A stretch of DNA of 39,214 nucleotides. Source: Polaribacter sp. GTDB taxonomy: Bacteria; Bacteroidota; Bacteroidia; Flavobacteriales; Flavobacteriaceae. Shown here one piece after another: positions 1 through 9,100 of this stretch; positions within the stretch are counted from its first letter, which is position 1, and each line of letters begins with the position of its first letter. The stretch spans positions 1 to 39,214 of the forward strand of contig DYMN01000023.1 in NCBI GenBank assembly GCA_020740485.1, given 5' to 3'. Below the pieces are notes generated by a model. The model worked only from the letters and a program-made list of their open reading frames with translations, searched no databases and was not told the DNA's origin. A program made the position numbers and the translations under genes.

Positions 1-14
1 CCCAATCGGAGTGT

Positions 15-52
15 AAGTAAGGGCTTCACTACCAGTGAAACCCTTACTTTTT
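15..52 (+). terminator. Rho-independent terminator of an off-window gene
   Basis: Positions 15-23 (AAGTAAGGG) pair perfectly with 41-49 (CCCTTACTT). An inner stem TTCACT/AGTGAA (25-30 with 34-39) leaves a 3-base loop. The T-run at 48-52 lies on the plus side, so it would end a plus-strand transcript entering from the left. There is no matching T-run on the minus strand, so it is not an obvious terminator for hepT. Confidence 0.75.
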
Positions 53-119
53 GGTTGGTTTTTTGTGGGAAAAATCAACACCGATCTCGTTAATACTATT
101 ACAGTTTGTTGTATTTGAT

Positions 120-467
120 TTAATCAAATTCTTTTAGAATAAGGAGCATTTGTTGTTTGAGATTTGGAATGTCATGGAGGGCACTATCCCAAATGGTGTC
201 TAATTGCAAACCAAAATATTCATGGGTTATAAAATTTCTCATTCCTTTCATTTCATTCCAAGCTATATCAGGATACATAATTTTTAATTCTTCTGAAATA
301 TGAACGGATGCTTCACCAATTACCTCAAAATTTCTAATCATGGCATCCTGTTCAATCCATTTCTCTTCAAATATTGGGAATGACTGAACCACATTGACAA
401 TTTTTTCAATTTTTTCAATACTTTCTACAATATGCTCTAATCTGAACTTGTCTTTATTTATTTTCAT
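120..467 (-). CDS. hepT: HepT-like HEPN-domain toxin (DUF86 RNase)
   Basis: 115-aa all-helical HEPN protein. The catalytic HEPN motif RX4HXY is intact: R77, H82 and Y84, in RNFITHEY. In characterised MntA/HepT pairs the HEPN protein is an RNA-targeting toxin, and the partner nucleotidyltransferase silences it by adding AMP to the tyrosine of this motif. The start codon lies inside the upstream mntA with a 14-bp overlap, the usual translationally coupled arrangement with the antitoxin first. A functional toxin is expected from the intact motif; the cellular target cannot be told from sequence. Family assignment is firm; toxicity is inferred. Confidence 0.85.
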   Translation of the reverse strand: MKINKDKFRLEHIVESIEKIEKIVNVVQSFPIFEEKWIEQDAMIRNFEVIGEASVHISEELKIMYPDIAWNEMKGMRNFITHEYFGLQLDTIWDSALHDIPNLKQQMLLILKEFD

Positions 468-744
468 AAATCACTTTTATATCACGCATCACATAAGGTT
501 TTAATCTTGAATTGATATATTTTTCAGAGACTAAATCTATATCTTTCCCTAACTTTTTTTCTAAATCATTTTTTAATTTAATGAGTTTAAACAAACCAAT
601 AGGCAATCTAAATTGATATAACAAATCAATATCGCTCGAAGAGGTTTCTTCCCCACGAGACACGGAACCAAATACCCCGATTTTGACAGGATGATAGGGT
701 TTCATTTCATTTAATATAATATCTATTTGCTTTTGTGTTAACAT
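454..744 (-). CDS. mntA: MntA-like minimal nucleotidyltransferase antitoxin
   Basis: 96-aa minimal nucleotidyltransferase with the signature GSX10DXD (G26 S27 ... D38, D40), the metal- and ATP-binding core of MNT proteins that AMPylate HepT. It lies first in a two-gene operon and overlaps hepT by 14 bp. An upstream TTG at 759 would add five residues, but that TTG lies within the -7 element TATATTTG (749-756). I therefore choose the ATG at 744, where the domain normally begins. With this start the mRNA would be almost or fully leaderless. A second gene of the same family is at 13160-13471. Confidence 0.88.
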   Translation of the reverse strand: MLTQKQIDIILNEMKPYHPVKIGVFGSVSRGEETSSSDIDLLYQFRLPIGLFKLIKLKNDLEKKLGKDIDLVSEKYINSRLKPYVMRDIKVIYENK

Positions 745-1052
745 TTTGCAAATATACAAAATAAAAAATCATTTATTTTTTTATTGTCAAGAGTCTATAA
801 CTCTTACAAAATTAAAGAGAGAAACAAACTTTCGGTTTCAAAAAAAATTGTATATTTATTTCAAACTCTTTTATATTCACAGTTATTACTTAGGTCCCAT
901 TTTAGCCATTACCGATTGACCCCAACCCACTCTTCCTAAAGAAGAGGTAGAAGTTGGAAAAGGCATATTAGCCCACCTTGTGAACGCTTGGTTTCGCCAG
1001 TTCGTTTGCGCTCTTGTCAAAAAAACTATTAGCTAATTTATAGAACCCACCT
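745..1052. other. Gene-free spacer between mntA and polA
   Basis: About 300 bases with no convincing ORF. On the right it receives the 3' end of polA, and on the left it holds the mntA promoter. It contains a small imperfect stem-loop (CTCTTC 930-935 with GAAGAG 941-946, flanked by CCAAC/GTTGG) and a less AT-rich patch around 970-1020 of unknown origin. Neither has a T-run that would make a clear terminator. Confidence 0.5.
749..756 (-). promoter_or_regulatory. Bacteroidota -7 element of mntA, near-leaderless
   Basis: Minus strand TATATTTG matches TAnnTTTG exactly. Only four bases (CAAA) separate it from the ATG at 744, so transcription starting 5-7 bases after the box would begin at about the start codon. 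No clear -33 TTG is seen. Confidence 0.55.
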
Positions 1053-3932
1053 TTAATGTGCTTCCAACCAATTCAATCCCACTCCCATTTCCACTTCCAA
1101 TGGTACAACGAGTTGCACAGCACTTTCCATTGTAGATTTTATCAAAGGTTGTAATACTTCTAACTCCGGTTTATAGATGTCAAAAACCAATTCATCGTGA
1201 ACTTGCAAGAGCATTCGCGAGCGATAATTACCCTCTTCCAAAAGTTTTTGAATGTGGATCATCGCTATCTTAATCACATCGGCTGCGCTACCTTGAATAG
1301 GCGCATTGACGGCATTGCGTTCTTCCGCACCTCGCACTACTTGATTGGCAGAATTGATGTTTTTCAAATAGCGGCGTCTGCCCACTATGGTTTCTACAAA
1401 TCCTCTTTCTCGAGCTAAATGAATTTGCTCGTTGATGTATTTTTTTAAAGTCGGATAGGTTTCGTAATACGCCTCTATCAGTTCTTTAGCTTCCTGTCGA
1501 TTCAAATCGGTTTGCTGACTCAATCCAAAAGCTGAAACCCCGTAAATAATCCCAAAATTCACTGTTTTGGCATTGCTACGCTGTTCTTTCGTCACTGCTT
1601 CCAAAGGAATTTTGTACACTTTTGAAGCTGTAGAACGATGGATGTCTTCTCCGTTTTTGAAAGCTTCAATCATATTTTTTTCCCCACTTAAAGCGGCAAT
1701 GATTCGCAATTCTATTTGCGAATAGTCGGCATCGAGCAGGATGAAATCTTCGTTTCTGGCTACAAAGGCTTTACGCACTTGCCGACCGCGCTCGGTGCGA
1801 ATAGGAATGTTTTGCAGATTAGGTTCGTTAGAGCTCAATCTTCCGGTAGCAGCAACTGCTTGCAAGAAAGTGGTATGAATATGACCGGTTTTGATGTTTA
1901 CGGTTTCAGGTAAAGTATCAACATAGGTATTTTTCAATTTTACCAATTGTCGCCAATCCAAAATGAGTTTTACAATCGGATGGTCTTTGACCAACTCCGC
2001 TAAAACTTCTTCACCGGTGGCATATTGTCCGGTTTTGGTTTTCCGCGGTTTCCCACCGATTTTTAAATGTTCAAAAAGAATGCGACCCAACTGTTGTGGT
2101 GATGCCAAGTTGAATGGGGCATTGGCTAATCCGTAAATTTCGGATTCCAATTTGAGAATATCTTGAGTTAAATCGCCGGTGAGACTTTTCAGAAAATCAG
2201 CGTCTAACTTGATGCCTTCCAACTCCATTTGGGTCAATACGTGCACTAAAGGCATTTCGATTTCCTCAAATAGTTTTATTAAATTATTTTCGTGTAATAA
2301 TGGTTCGAGATAGGCTTTCAACTGCCAAGTAATGTCAGCGTCTTCTACAGCATATTCAGTGATTTTATCAAGGGAAACGTCACGCATATTGCCTTGATTT
2401 TTTCCTTTTTTACCGATAAGTTGCTCAATAGGCATCGGGCTATAGTGCAAATAGGTTTCCGCCAACACCTCCATATTGTGACGCATGTCGGGATTAAGCA
2501 AATAATGGGCAATCATCGTGTCAAAATACTTTCCTTTCACTTGAATGCCGTATTGTGCCAAAACTTTTAAATCGTATTTTATATTTTGACCCACTTTCTC
2601 GATATTTTCAGCTTCAAAGAAGGGTCTGAAAGTTTCAAGAATGCTTTGGGTTTCAGCTTTATCGTTTGGAAATGGAATAAAATAACCTTTCCCTTTTTCG
2701 TATGAAAAAGACATTCCTACTAATTCCGCTTCCATTGTGTCCAATCCGGTGGTTTCAGTATCAAAACAAACCGATTTTTGATGGATTAATTTTCCGATTA
2801 ATAATTTTCTACCCATTTCAGTATCAATATATTGATAGAAATGTTCTGTGTTTTCCAAGGTCTTATATCCGAAAGCGCTGTCAGTTTGTGAAATATCAGT
2901 AGGGATATCAAACAAACCCAATTGGTTAGGGTCAGCAGTTTTTAAATTAGAAGCTTTGGTAGTTAGGGTTGGCGTTGTTTTAACAGGATTTCCTGCGATA
3001 GGGACAACGCCATCTGCCTCAAATCTTGCATTTTGAAGTACTGAGGGTTCAACTTTGAAAATAGTATTAAATTGTTCCCAAAGTCTTCTGAATTCTAATT
3101 CCTGAAAAATGCTTTGCACTTCGTCAAAATGGGGTGTAGACATTTCAAAATCTTTTTCAATGAATTCGACGGGACAATCCAGCATGATGGTAGCCAATTT
3201 TTTGGAAAGGATACCCAATGCTTTATTTTCTTCAATTTTTTCCTTCATTTTTCCTTTGAGTTCATGGGTATTTGCCAATAAATTTTCCATAGAACCGTAG
3301 GTTTTGAGTAATTGTTTGGCGGTTTTTTCGCCTACGCCGGGCAAGCCGGGAATATTGTCCACACTATCACCCATCATTCCGAGAAAATCAATCACTTGTT
3401 CGGGTCTGTCAATTTCAAATCGGGCAAGCACTTCGGGAACACCCCAAATTTCAACATCATTTCCCATTCGGGCGGGTTTGTACATAAAAATATTTTCGGA
3501 AACCAACTGCGCAAAATCTTTGTCAGGTGTAACCATATAGGTTTTATACCCGGCTTTTTCGGCTTGTTTTGCCAGTGTTCCAATCAAATCATCGGCTTCA
3601 AATCCGGCTTTTTCAATGATGGGAATTTCCATGGCTTCTAATATTTTGTGAATGTAAGGAATAGCAATTCTGATGGCTTCCGGTGTTTCATCCCGATTAG
3701 CTTTATAGGCAGTAAACGCTTCACTGCGAGCTACGGAACCCCCTTTATCAAAGGCAACTGCCAAATGATCGGGACGTTCTTTGCGAATGAGTTCGACGAG
3801 TGAGTTCATAAAACCCATGATAGCAGAAGTATCCATCCCTTTAGAATTGATACGCGGGTTTTTTATAAAAGCGTAATACCCACGAAAAATCAAGGCATAA
3901 GCATCGAGTAGAAAGAGACGTTTTTGAGACAT
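1053..3932 (-). CDS. polA: DNA polymerase I
   Basis: 959-aa three-domain DNA polymerase I for primer removal and repair synthesis. The N-terminal 5' nuclease (about 1-290) has the acidic motifs EADDL, TPDKD and GDSVDNIPGLPGVGEKTA with its helix-hairpin-helix. The central 3'-5' exonuclease (about 365-545) keeps its acidic residues in FDTETTGLD, NIKYDLK and YAVEDAD, so proofreading should be active; many bacterial PolA proteins have lost it. The polymerase domain shows motif A DYSQIELR (catalytic Asp736), the O-helix with R785, K789 and NFGIIYG, and motif C HDE (912-914). Length is normal for the phylum. It stands alone on the minus strand with its own -7 box at 3968-3975. Confidence 0.97.
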   Translation of the reverse strand: MSQKRLFLLDAYALIFRGYYAFIKNPRINSKGMDTSAIMGFMNSLVELIRKERPDHLAVAFDKGGSVARSEAFTAYKANRDETPEAIRIAIPYIHKILEAMEIPIIEKAGFEADDLIGTLAKQAEKAGYKTYMVTPDKDFAQLVSENIFMYKPARMGNDVEIWGVPEVLARFEIDRPEQVIDFLGMMGDSVDNIPGLPGVGEKTAKQLLKTYGSMENLLANTHELKGKMKEKIEENKALGILSKKLATIMLDCPVEFIEKDFEMSTPHFDEVQSIFQELEFRRLWEQFNTIFKVEPSVLQNARFEADGVVPIAGNPVKTTPTLTTKASNLKTADPNQLGLFDIPTDISQTDSAFGYKTLENTEHFYQYIDTEMGRKLLIGKLIHQKSVCFDTETTGLDTMEAELVGMSFSYEKGKGYFIPFPNDKAETQSILETFRPFFEAENIEKVGQNIKYDLKVLAQYGIQVKGKYFDTMIAHYLLNPDMRHNMEVLAETYLHYSPMPIEQLIGKKGKNQGNMRDVSLDKITEYAVEDADITWQLKAYLEPLLHENNLIKLFEEIEMPLVHVLTQMELEGIKLDADFLKSLTGDLTQDILKLESEIYGLANAPFNLASPQQLGRILFEHLKIGGKPRKTKTGQYATGEEVLAELVKDHPIVKLILDWRQLVKLKNTYVDTLPETVNIKTGHIHTTFLQAVAATGRLSSNEPNLQNIPIRTERGRQVRKAFVARNEDFILLDADYSQIELRIIAALSGEKNMIEAFKNGEDIHRSTASKVYKIPLEAVTKEQRSNAKTVNFGIIYGVSAFGLSQQTDLNRQEAKELIEAYYETYPTLKKYINEQIHLARERGFVETIVGRRRYLKNINSANQVVRGAEERNAVNAPIQGSAADVIKIAMIHIQKLLEEGNYRSRMLLQVHDELVFDIYKPELEVLQPLIKSTMESAVQLVVPLEVEMGVGLNWLEAH

Positions 3933-3967
3933 GTTATTAAATTTGTAAAAAATGTATTTCCAAATTA

Positions 3968-3975
3968 CAAATATA
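3968..3975 (-). promoter_or_regulatory. -7 element of polA
   Basis: Minus strand TATATTTG matches TAnnTTTG exactly and lies about 36 bases before the polA ATG. No good -33 TTG is visible. Confidence 0.45.
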
Positions 3976-4087
3976 ATGATTGAAAATAGTATTGTATCTT
4001 TTTTTTATTAAATGATTAAACCATAAAATATATTTGAAGTCTTAGATACAAACAAATACTAAAACAATTTTAAAAAAACCTACAACA

Positions 4088-4897
4088 ATGAAACGCAATT
4101 TAATAATCTTGTTTTTATTATCTTTATTCAGTGGTTTAACTTATGCTCAAACCGATGCTCAAAACAATGAATATGCCGGAGATAATTTTAGTTTAGAAGG
4201 AGTCTTAGAGGTGTTTAAAAATTCGTCAAATATTGAAGAATTTGAAAAATACATCAACGAAGAAAATCAAAATGTCAACAATTTGGATTTGGACAATGAT
4301 GGAGAAACCGATTATATCTCGGTCGAAAGCATGACGGAAGGTGACCATCACAATATAATTTTATACACTTATTTGTCAGAAAACGAGCGTCAGGACATCG
4401 CTGTTATTGAAATTGAAAAAACCGATAAAGAAGAGGCAGTATTGCAAATAATCGGTGACGAGGCACTTTTTGCAGCTAATACCATAGTAGAACCCTCTGA
4501 TGTAACGGAACCTTCAGAAAAAGGAAACGGTCCGGCTATTCAAAACGCACCGCTAAGAATAGTCGTAAATGTGTGGTTCTGGAAACCTGTACGATTTATC
4601 TTTAGTCCCGGTTACCGCGTTTGGGTTTCACCCTACCGTTGGCATTTTTATCCAAAATGGTGGAAGCCATGGAAACCGGTTCGTTATCATGTTTTTTATA
4701 CTAAAACAGCACCTCATAGAGTAGTTTATCACCGAACAACCATTCATCGCGTAAAACATGCACATGCCCTTTATTATCCGCATCGTAAAACTTCAACCAC
4801 TATAATAAAACATGGGAAGAAAACAACGGTTGTTCATAAAAACCAAAAAGGAAATGTAAAAGTGGTGAAAACAAAACGCAAACCGCATAAAAAATAA
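4088..4897 (+). CDS. Secreted protein with aspartate-rich middle and very basic tail
   Basis: 269 aa. The N-terminus is a signal peptide (MKRNLIILFLLSLFSGLTYA, then Q), so it is periplasmic or exported. Residues about 30-135 are acidic and contain LDLDNDGETDYISV, which looks like a calcium-binding DxDxDG-type loop. The last 110 residues change completely: they are rich in Trp, Tyr, His, Lys and Arg, with repeated WxP and VxR patterns, and end in a polybasic tail. I do not recognise a named family. The tail could bind a polyanion such as peptidoglycan, teichoic-like polymers, polysaccharide or DNA; that is a guess from charge only. It is a single-gene unit closed by a strong terminator. Confidence 0.85.
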   Translation: MKRNLIILFLLSLFSGLTYAQTDAQNNEYAGDNFSLEGVLEVFKNSSNIEEFEKYINEENQNVNNLDLDNDGETDYISVESMTEGDHHNIILYTYLSENERQDIAVIEIEKTDKEEAVLQIIGDEALFAANTIVEPSDVTEPSEKGNGPAIQNAPLRIVVNVWFWKPVRFIFSPGYRVWVSPYRWHFYPKWWKPWKPVRYHVFYTKTAPHRVVYHRTTIHRVKHAHALYYPHRKTSTTIIKHGKKTTVVHKNQKGNVKVVKTKRKPHKK

Positions 4898-4903
4898 TTT
4901 CTT

Positions 4904-4931
4904 AAAAAGCCGTTTTTTAGAACGGCTTTTT
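4904..4931 (+). terminator. Rho-independent terminator
   Basis: AAAAAGCCGTT (4904-4914) pairs with AACGGCTTTTT (4921-4931) around a 6-base loop and ends in a T-run. It starts 7 bases after the stop codon at 4897. Confidence 0.9.
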
Positions 4932-4971
4932 CTTTATCTGATATTTTGCTGATTTGTTTTAGATTTATTTT

Positions 4972-4979
4972 TATATTTG
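4972..4979 (+). promoter_or_regulatory. -7 element of the thioredoxin-fold gene
   Basis: TATATTTG matches TAnnTTTG exactly, 53 bases before the ATG at 5033. A TTTG at 4953-4956 lies upstream, but its 15-base spacing is shorter than usual. Confidence 0.45.
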
Positions 4980-5032
4980 TCATTGCAATGTAGTTGTATA
5001 TTACAAGTTGCAAACCTAAATAATAGCAGATT

Positions 5033-5332
5033 ATGTCAAAATTCGGTGAAATAATCAATTCGGAAATACCGGTACTTATTCATTTTTATAATTATATCAA
5101 TGATGAAAATGAGGTGGAAACAGCCGAATTTTTAAAGCAAATAGCAAGCGAATTAGGTGAAAAAGCGCGCGTTATCAAAATTGACATAGATAAAAACACC
5201 GAATTGGTAAAAGCACTAATTATTAAAGATAATCCTACTTTTGTAATCTATAAAGATTCGGAGATGAAATGGCGACATGGCGGAGAGCTAAATATAAAAT
5301 TTATTATTAAAACTGTGGAACAGTTTGTTTAA
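5033..5332 (+). CDS. Thioredoxin-fold protein lacking the CXXC active site
   Basis: 99-aa cytosolic protein with the thioredoxin pattern: a central strand (PVLIHFYN), a following helix, the second strand ARVIKIDIDKN, and the cis-proline segment NPTFVIYK followed by a glycine-rich turn. Where thioredoxin has WCGPC, this protein has NYINDENEV and no cysteine anywhere. It cannot be a dithiol reductase and may be a binding or chaperone-like relative. It has its own promoter, and its stop is 3 bases from the stop of the convergent deacetylase gene. Fold assignment is good; function is unknown. Confidence 0.8.
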   Translation: MSKFGEIINSEIPVLIHFYNYINDENEVETAEFLKQIASELGEKARVIKIDIDKNTELVKALIIKDNPTFVIYKDSEMKWRHGGELNIKFIIKTVEQFV

Positions 5333-5335
5333 ATT

Positions 5336-5962
5336 CTATTGCAAACGTTCGAATATAAACCCTTTTTCCTTCCAAACTTCCAACGCTTTGAGTAAAACTT
5401 CCAAAACTATTCTTTCCGCTTTTACACTGTCGTGAAATACCACAATGCTGCCATTTTCAGTGTGTTTTAAGACATTTTGCAGACTTTTTTCAGGGGCTAA
5501 TTCTGTATCAAAATCGCCACTCAATACATCCCACATCACTATTTCATAACCTTTTCCCATGATATTTTCAGCTTGTTTTCGGGTAATTCTACCATAAGGC
5601 GGGCGAAAAAATCGGGTTTTGGGCAGTATCCTTTCCGCTTTTTCCATATTTTTCACATAATCATTAGTTGGGGTTTTACTTCCTTTGAGATGATTATGGG
5701 TGTGGTTGCCAACGGAATGTCCTTCATCTAAAATTCGTTTGACAATTTCAGGGTGCTCTACCGCATTTTTTCCTATGAGAAAAAAGGTGGCTTTGGCATC
5801 GTGGCATTTTAATATTTCTAAAACGCTTTCAGTAACCTTTGGGGTTGGTCCATCATCAAAAGTGAGATAAATGGTTTTGGGAACAGCAACAGGTTTTTTC
5901 CAAAGATACTTTGGAAAAAACATGCTGATCATTGAATATGTTTTAAAGGTATAAAAAGACAC
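5336..5962 (-). CDS. Polysaccharide deacetylase (NodB/CE4 family)
   Basis: 208 aa, essentially one NodB homology domain. All five CE4 motifs are visible: TFDDGP with the catalytic base and metal Asp, HTHNH with the two metal histidines, RPPYG, WDVLSGDFD and VFHDS. It should remove N- or O-acetyl groups from a cell-wall or extracellular polymer; the substrate cannot be told. The N-terminus has only a short hydrophobic stretch (YSMISMFF), so a classic signal peptide is doubtful. It is convergent with the thioredoxin-like gene and downstream of a repeat-rich spacer. Confidence 0.9.
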   Translation of the reverse strand: MSFYTFKTYSMISMFFPKYLWKKPVAVPKTIYLTFDDGPTPKVTESVLEILKCHDAKATFFLIGKNAVEHPEIVKRILDEGHSVGNHTHNHLKGSKTPTNDYVKNMEKAERILPKTRFFRPPYGRITRKQAENIMGKGYEIVMWDVLSGDFDTELAPEKSLQNVLKHTENGSIVVFHDSVKAERIVLEVLLKALEVWKEKGFIFERLQ

Positions 5963-5980
5963 AATTAGTTAAAACTTCTT

Positions 5981-6072
5981 GCTTCGACTTACTTCGACTT
6001 CACTCAGCAACCATGCTTCGACACTTCGACAGGCTCATTGCTGGCAGGCTCAGCAACCATGCTTCGATTTAG
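5981..6072. repeat. CTTCGAC / CTCAGCAACC repeat cluster
   Basis: ACTTCGAC-type units occur several times, and the longer unit CTCAGCAACCATGCTTCGA occurs twice (around 6003 and 6050). The words resemble short dispersed repeats often seen between genes in Bacteroidota. No ORF covers this stretch. Confidence 0.6.
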
Positions 6073-6099
6073 TAAAAAACTTTACGAGTAAAGTCTAAA

Positions 6100-6141
6100 G
6101 ACTAACGACTAACGACTAACGAATAACGACTATAGACTATT
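6100..6141. repeat. Heptamer tandem repeat GACTAAC x6 (degenerate)
   Basis: Six consecutive 7-bp units: three exact GACTAAC (6100-6120), then GAATAAC, GACTATA and GACTATT. The last unit overlaps the TAG stop of the DUF2723 gene (6137-6139). Confidence 0.85.
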
Positions 6142-9100
6142 CATCAATATGGTCTTTAAACAAATCTAAATACTGAACATACTTATTTTGCGCTTGTTCG
6201 GCATATTTTTGGTCGTCGTATTTGGTGATCATTTTTACTATTTCGCTGTATAACAATAAATTGTTTTCCAACTCGTCGTATATGCTATTAAACTCGTTAT
6301 CGGTTTTAAATTGACTGAAATATTCTAACCATTGTTGTGAATTTCCGATGACTTGATTAGCCAAAACACGTGCTTTTTCCTTCTGACCCAAAGTGTAATA
6401 AGCATTGATATAATCCATCAGCATACCGTGTCCGTAAAACTTGTCAGCTGGCATTTTATCAAGTGATAAATCCAAAGTTTTTATTGTTTTGGTGGTATCA
6501 CCCGCTTCAGCTTGCGTTAGTGCCAAACGCACCAAAGCATTTCTAAAATTGACTGAATTTTTACGCGTCTCGGAATCTAAATAGATGTCTTTATTGATAC
6601 TCCCCCAATTCCATTTCGCTACATTATCAGCCATCTTATTCGGATCTATTCTTCCCATTTCAAAAGGGCTACCTTCATTAGGAGTTTTGATAGGCACTAA
6701 TTTATAGGTCAAGCCATCCATTTGTAACCAATCTTTGAGCCATATAAATTCTTCGTCTTCATAGCTGCCGCCGGTAAAGTAAATAGGCTTTTCCCAATTG
6801 AAATTAGCCAAGATATCGAGCATCATGATGCGGTTTTTGGTTATTACATTCGGATCTATAGTGATATCAATGAAAGGCACAATTTTATCCGCATCTTTGG
6901 GCGCAACCAATCCGGTTTTAAGCACCATTTCTTTATTGACTGGAATTCTCAATTTATTGACAGGATATATTTTTTCCCTACGATTTTCATCGATTTGATA
7001 GTAGGTAAAATCTTTATCGCTTTGCATCCAATTCATAAAGTCCTTGATAAACATCACACTATCCTTCACTATAGTAGTATCGGGAACGTGATAAGCCACA
7101 TCGAGCGTGCCATATTTGTATTGCTCATGCGTCAATTGCGATGGAATCGGATCTGCTTCGTAAGATTTACGTTTCATCTGATCGATATACCAATCGGTGG
7201 CAAACAAACTGGTATTCACTGTTTTGATATCTGTTCTGTAATTCTCAACTTCTTGTAAATACCACAGAGGGAACGTGTCATTATCTCCAATAGTGAATAA
7301 AATAGCATTCGGGTCGCAAGAGGATAGGTAAGCTTGCGCATTGAGATGTGCTGTATATTTATTTGCTCTGTCGTGATCGTCCCAATTTTGGTAGCCCATC
7401 CAAATCGGTACTGCCAACAAGGTTAGTGCGCTAATAGCCCAAGCGGTTGGCTTTGTTTGCAATTTTTCTTTTAAATAGCTAAATAGAGCTGTAACCCCTA
7501 AGCCAATCCAAATGGCAAATACATAAAAAGACCCTACTACGGCATAATCACGTTCGCGCGGCTCAAAGGGTTTGGGGTTGGTGTAAAAAATAATAGCTAA
7601 TCCTGTAAATGCAAAAAACAGCAACAAAATATAGAAATTATTAGCATCTTTAGATAGTTGATAAAACACACCGATTAAGCCTAAAATTAAAGGAAGAAAG
7701 AAATATACATTTCTGGCCGGATTGTTTTTTACTTCATCGGGCAAATTGGTTTGTGGCCCTAATTTTAAGCTATCCACAAAAGGTATTCCGCTCAGCCAAT
7801 TGCCATTGTGAACATCTAAATGACCTTGTTCGTCGTTTTGACGACCTACAAAATTCCACATAAAATAACGTCCGTACATATATCCAAATTGGTACTGGAG
7901 CATAAATTTTAAGTTTTCTGAGAAAGTAGGTCTACGGGTTGAGTTTTCAGGAATGCCTGCCAAATGCTTGTAATAATCAATATTGGTTTGAGATGTCCCT
8001 GTCATTCGGGGGATAAACCCTTTGTGTGTATCGCTGTAATTGGGAAAGTAATCTTTATAGGTTTCTTCATTTACTTTAACATATTTTCCTGTTTTGAGAT
8101 CTTTTTCGTATTTAATAACATCATTCTTGTAGGGCTGATTAGGGTCCTGATCTTTTTTAAATACAAAAGAATAATATTTATCGTAAAATACATTGGCATC
8201 ACCATATTGTTCGCGGTTGTAATAAGCTAAAAGTTCGCGTGCACTCGATGGATTATTTTCATTAATCATAGTATTAGCATTCGCTCTGATAGGCAACATC
8301 AACCAAGACGAAAATCCGATGATAATAAACAATACCGACAAAACTAAAGTATGTGCCGTTTTCCAATTCCTTTTTTTGGTATATTGAATACCATAATAAA
8401 ACGCAACAATCATCAAAATTCCAGCTATAATTGAACCTGAATTGAACGGCAACCCGACCGAATTAACAAAAAACAATTCCATTATACTGAAATATTTCAA
8501 AGTAAATGGAAATATAAATTTAAAGGTGACAGCCAGAAACAGAATTGCAGCTACATTGGCAATTGCAAACTGTTTGAAATTTTTAATTTCATACTTTTTA
8601 TAAATATACAGAAAAACAATCGGCGGAATGACTAATAAAGATAGAATATGTACCCCGAACGACAGACCAACGACAAAACTGATTAGCAATAACCATCTGT
8701 CTCCGTGGGGTTCATCCATTTCAGCTTCCCATTTTAAACCTAACCAAAACAATAAGGCGGTTAAAAAAGAAGACATAGCATATACTTCAGCTTCAACGGC
8801 GCTAAACCAAAAACTATCTGAAAAAGTAAAAGCCAAAGCCCCTACCATTGCACTGCCTAAAATGATGATGGCTTTTGCTCCTGTGGGTGTTTCCTCTTTT
8901 TTTATTAACATTTTTTGGGCTAATATACTGATAGTCCAAAACAAGAATAAAATGGTAAATGCACTAGAAAGTGCAGACATGAAGTTAGTCATATAAGCCA
9001 CTTGACTTGCATCTTTGGCAAACATAGCAAAAAAAGCCCCCAACATTTGGAACAAAGGTGCACCCGGCGGATGCCCTACCTCTAATTTTACGGCAGTTGA

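Noticed and set aside
1-14. Possible 3' end of a tRNA entering from the left
   Set aside because: A few bases resemble an acceptor strand before the terminator, but T-arm and 5' half are outside the window, so it cannot be judged.
3312-3641. 109-aa ORF antisense to polA
   Set aside because: Shadow of the polA reading frame; no motif and no promoter.
8628-8996. 122-aa ORF antisense to the DUF2723 gene
   Set aside because: Shadow ORF inside a strongly supported membrane protein gene.
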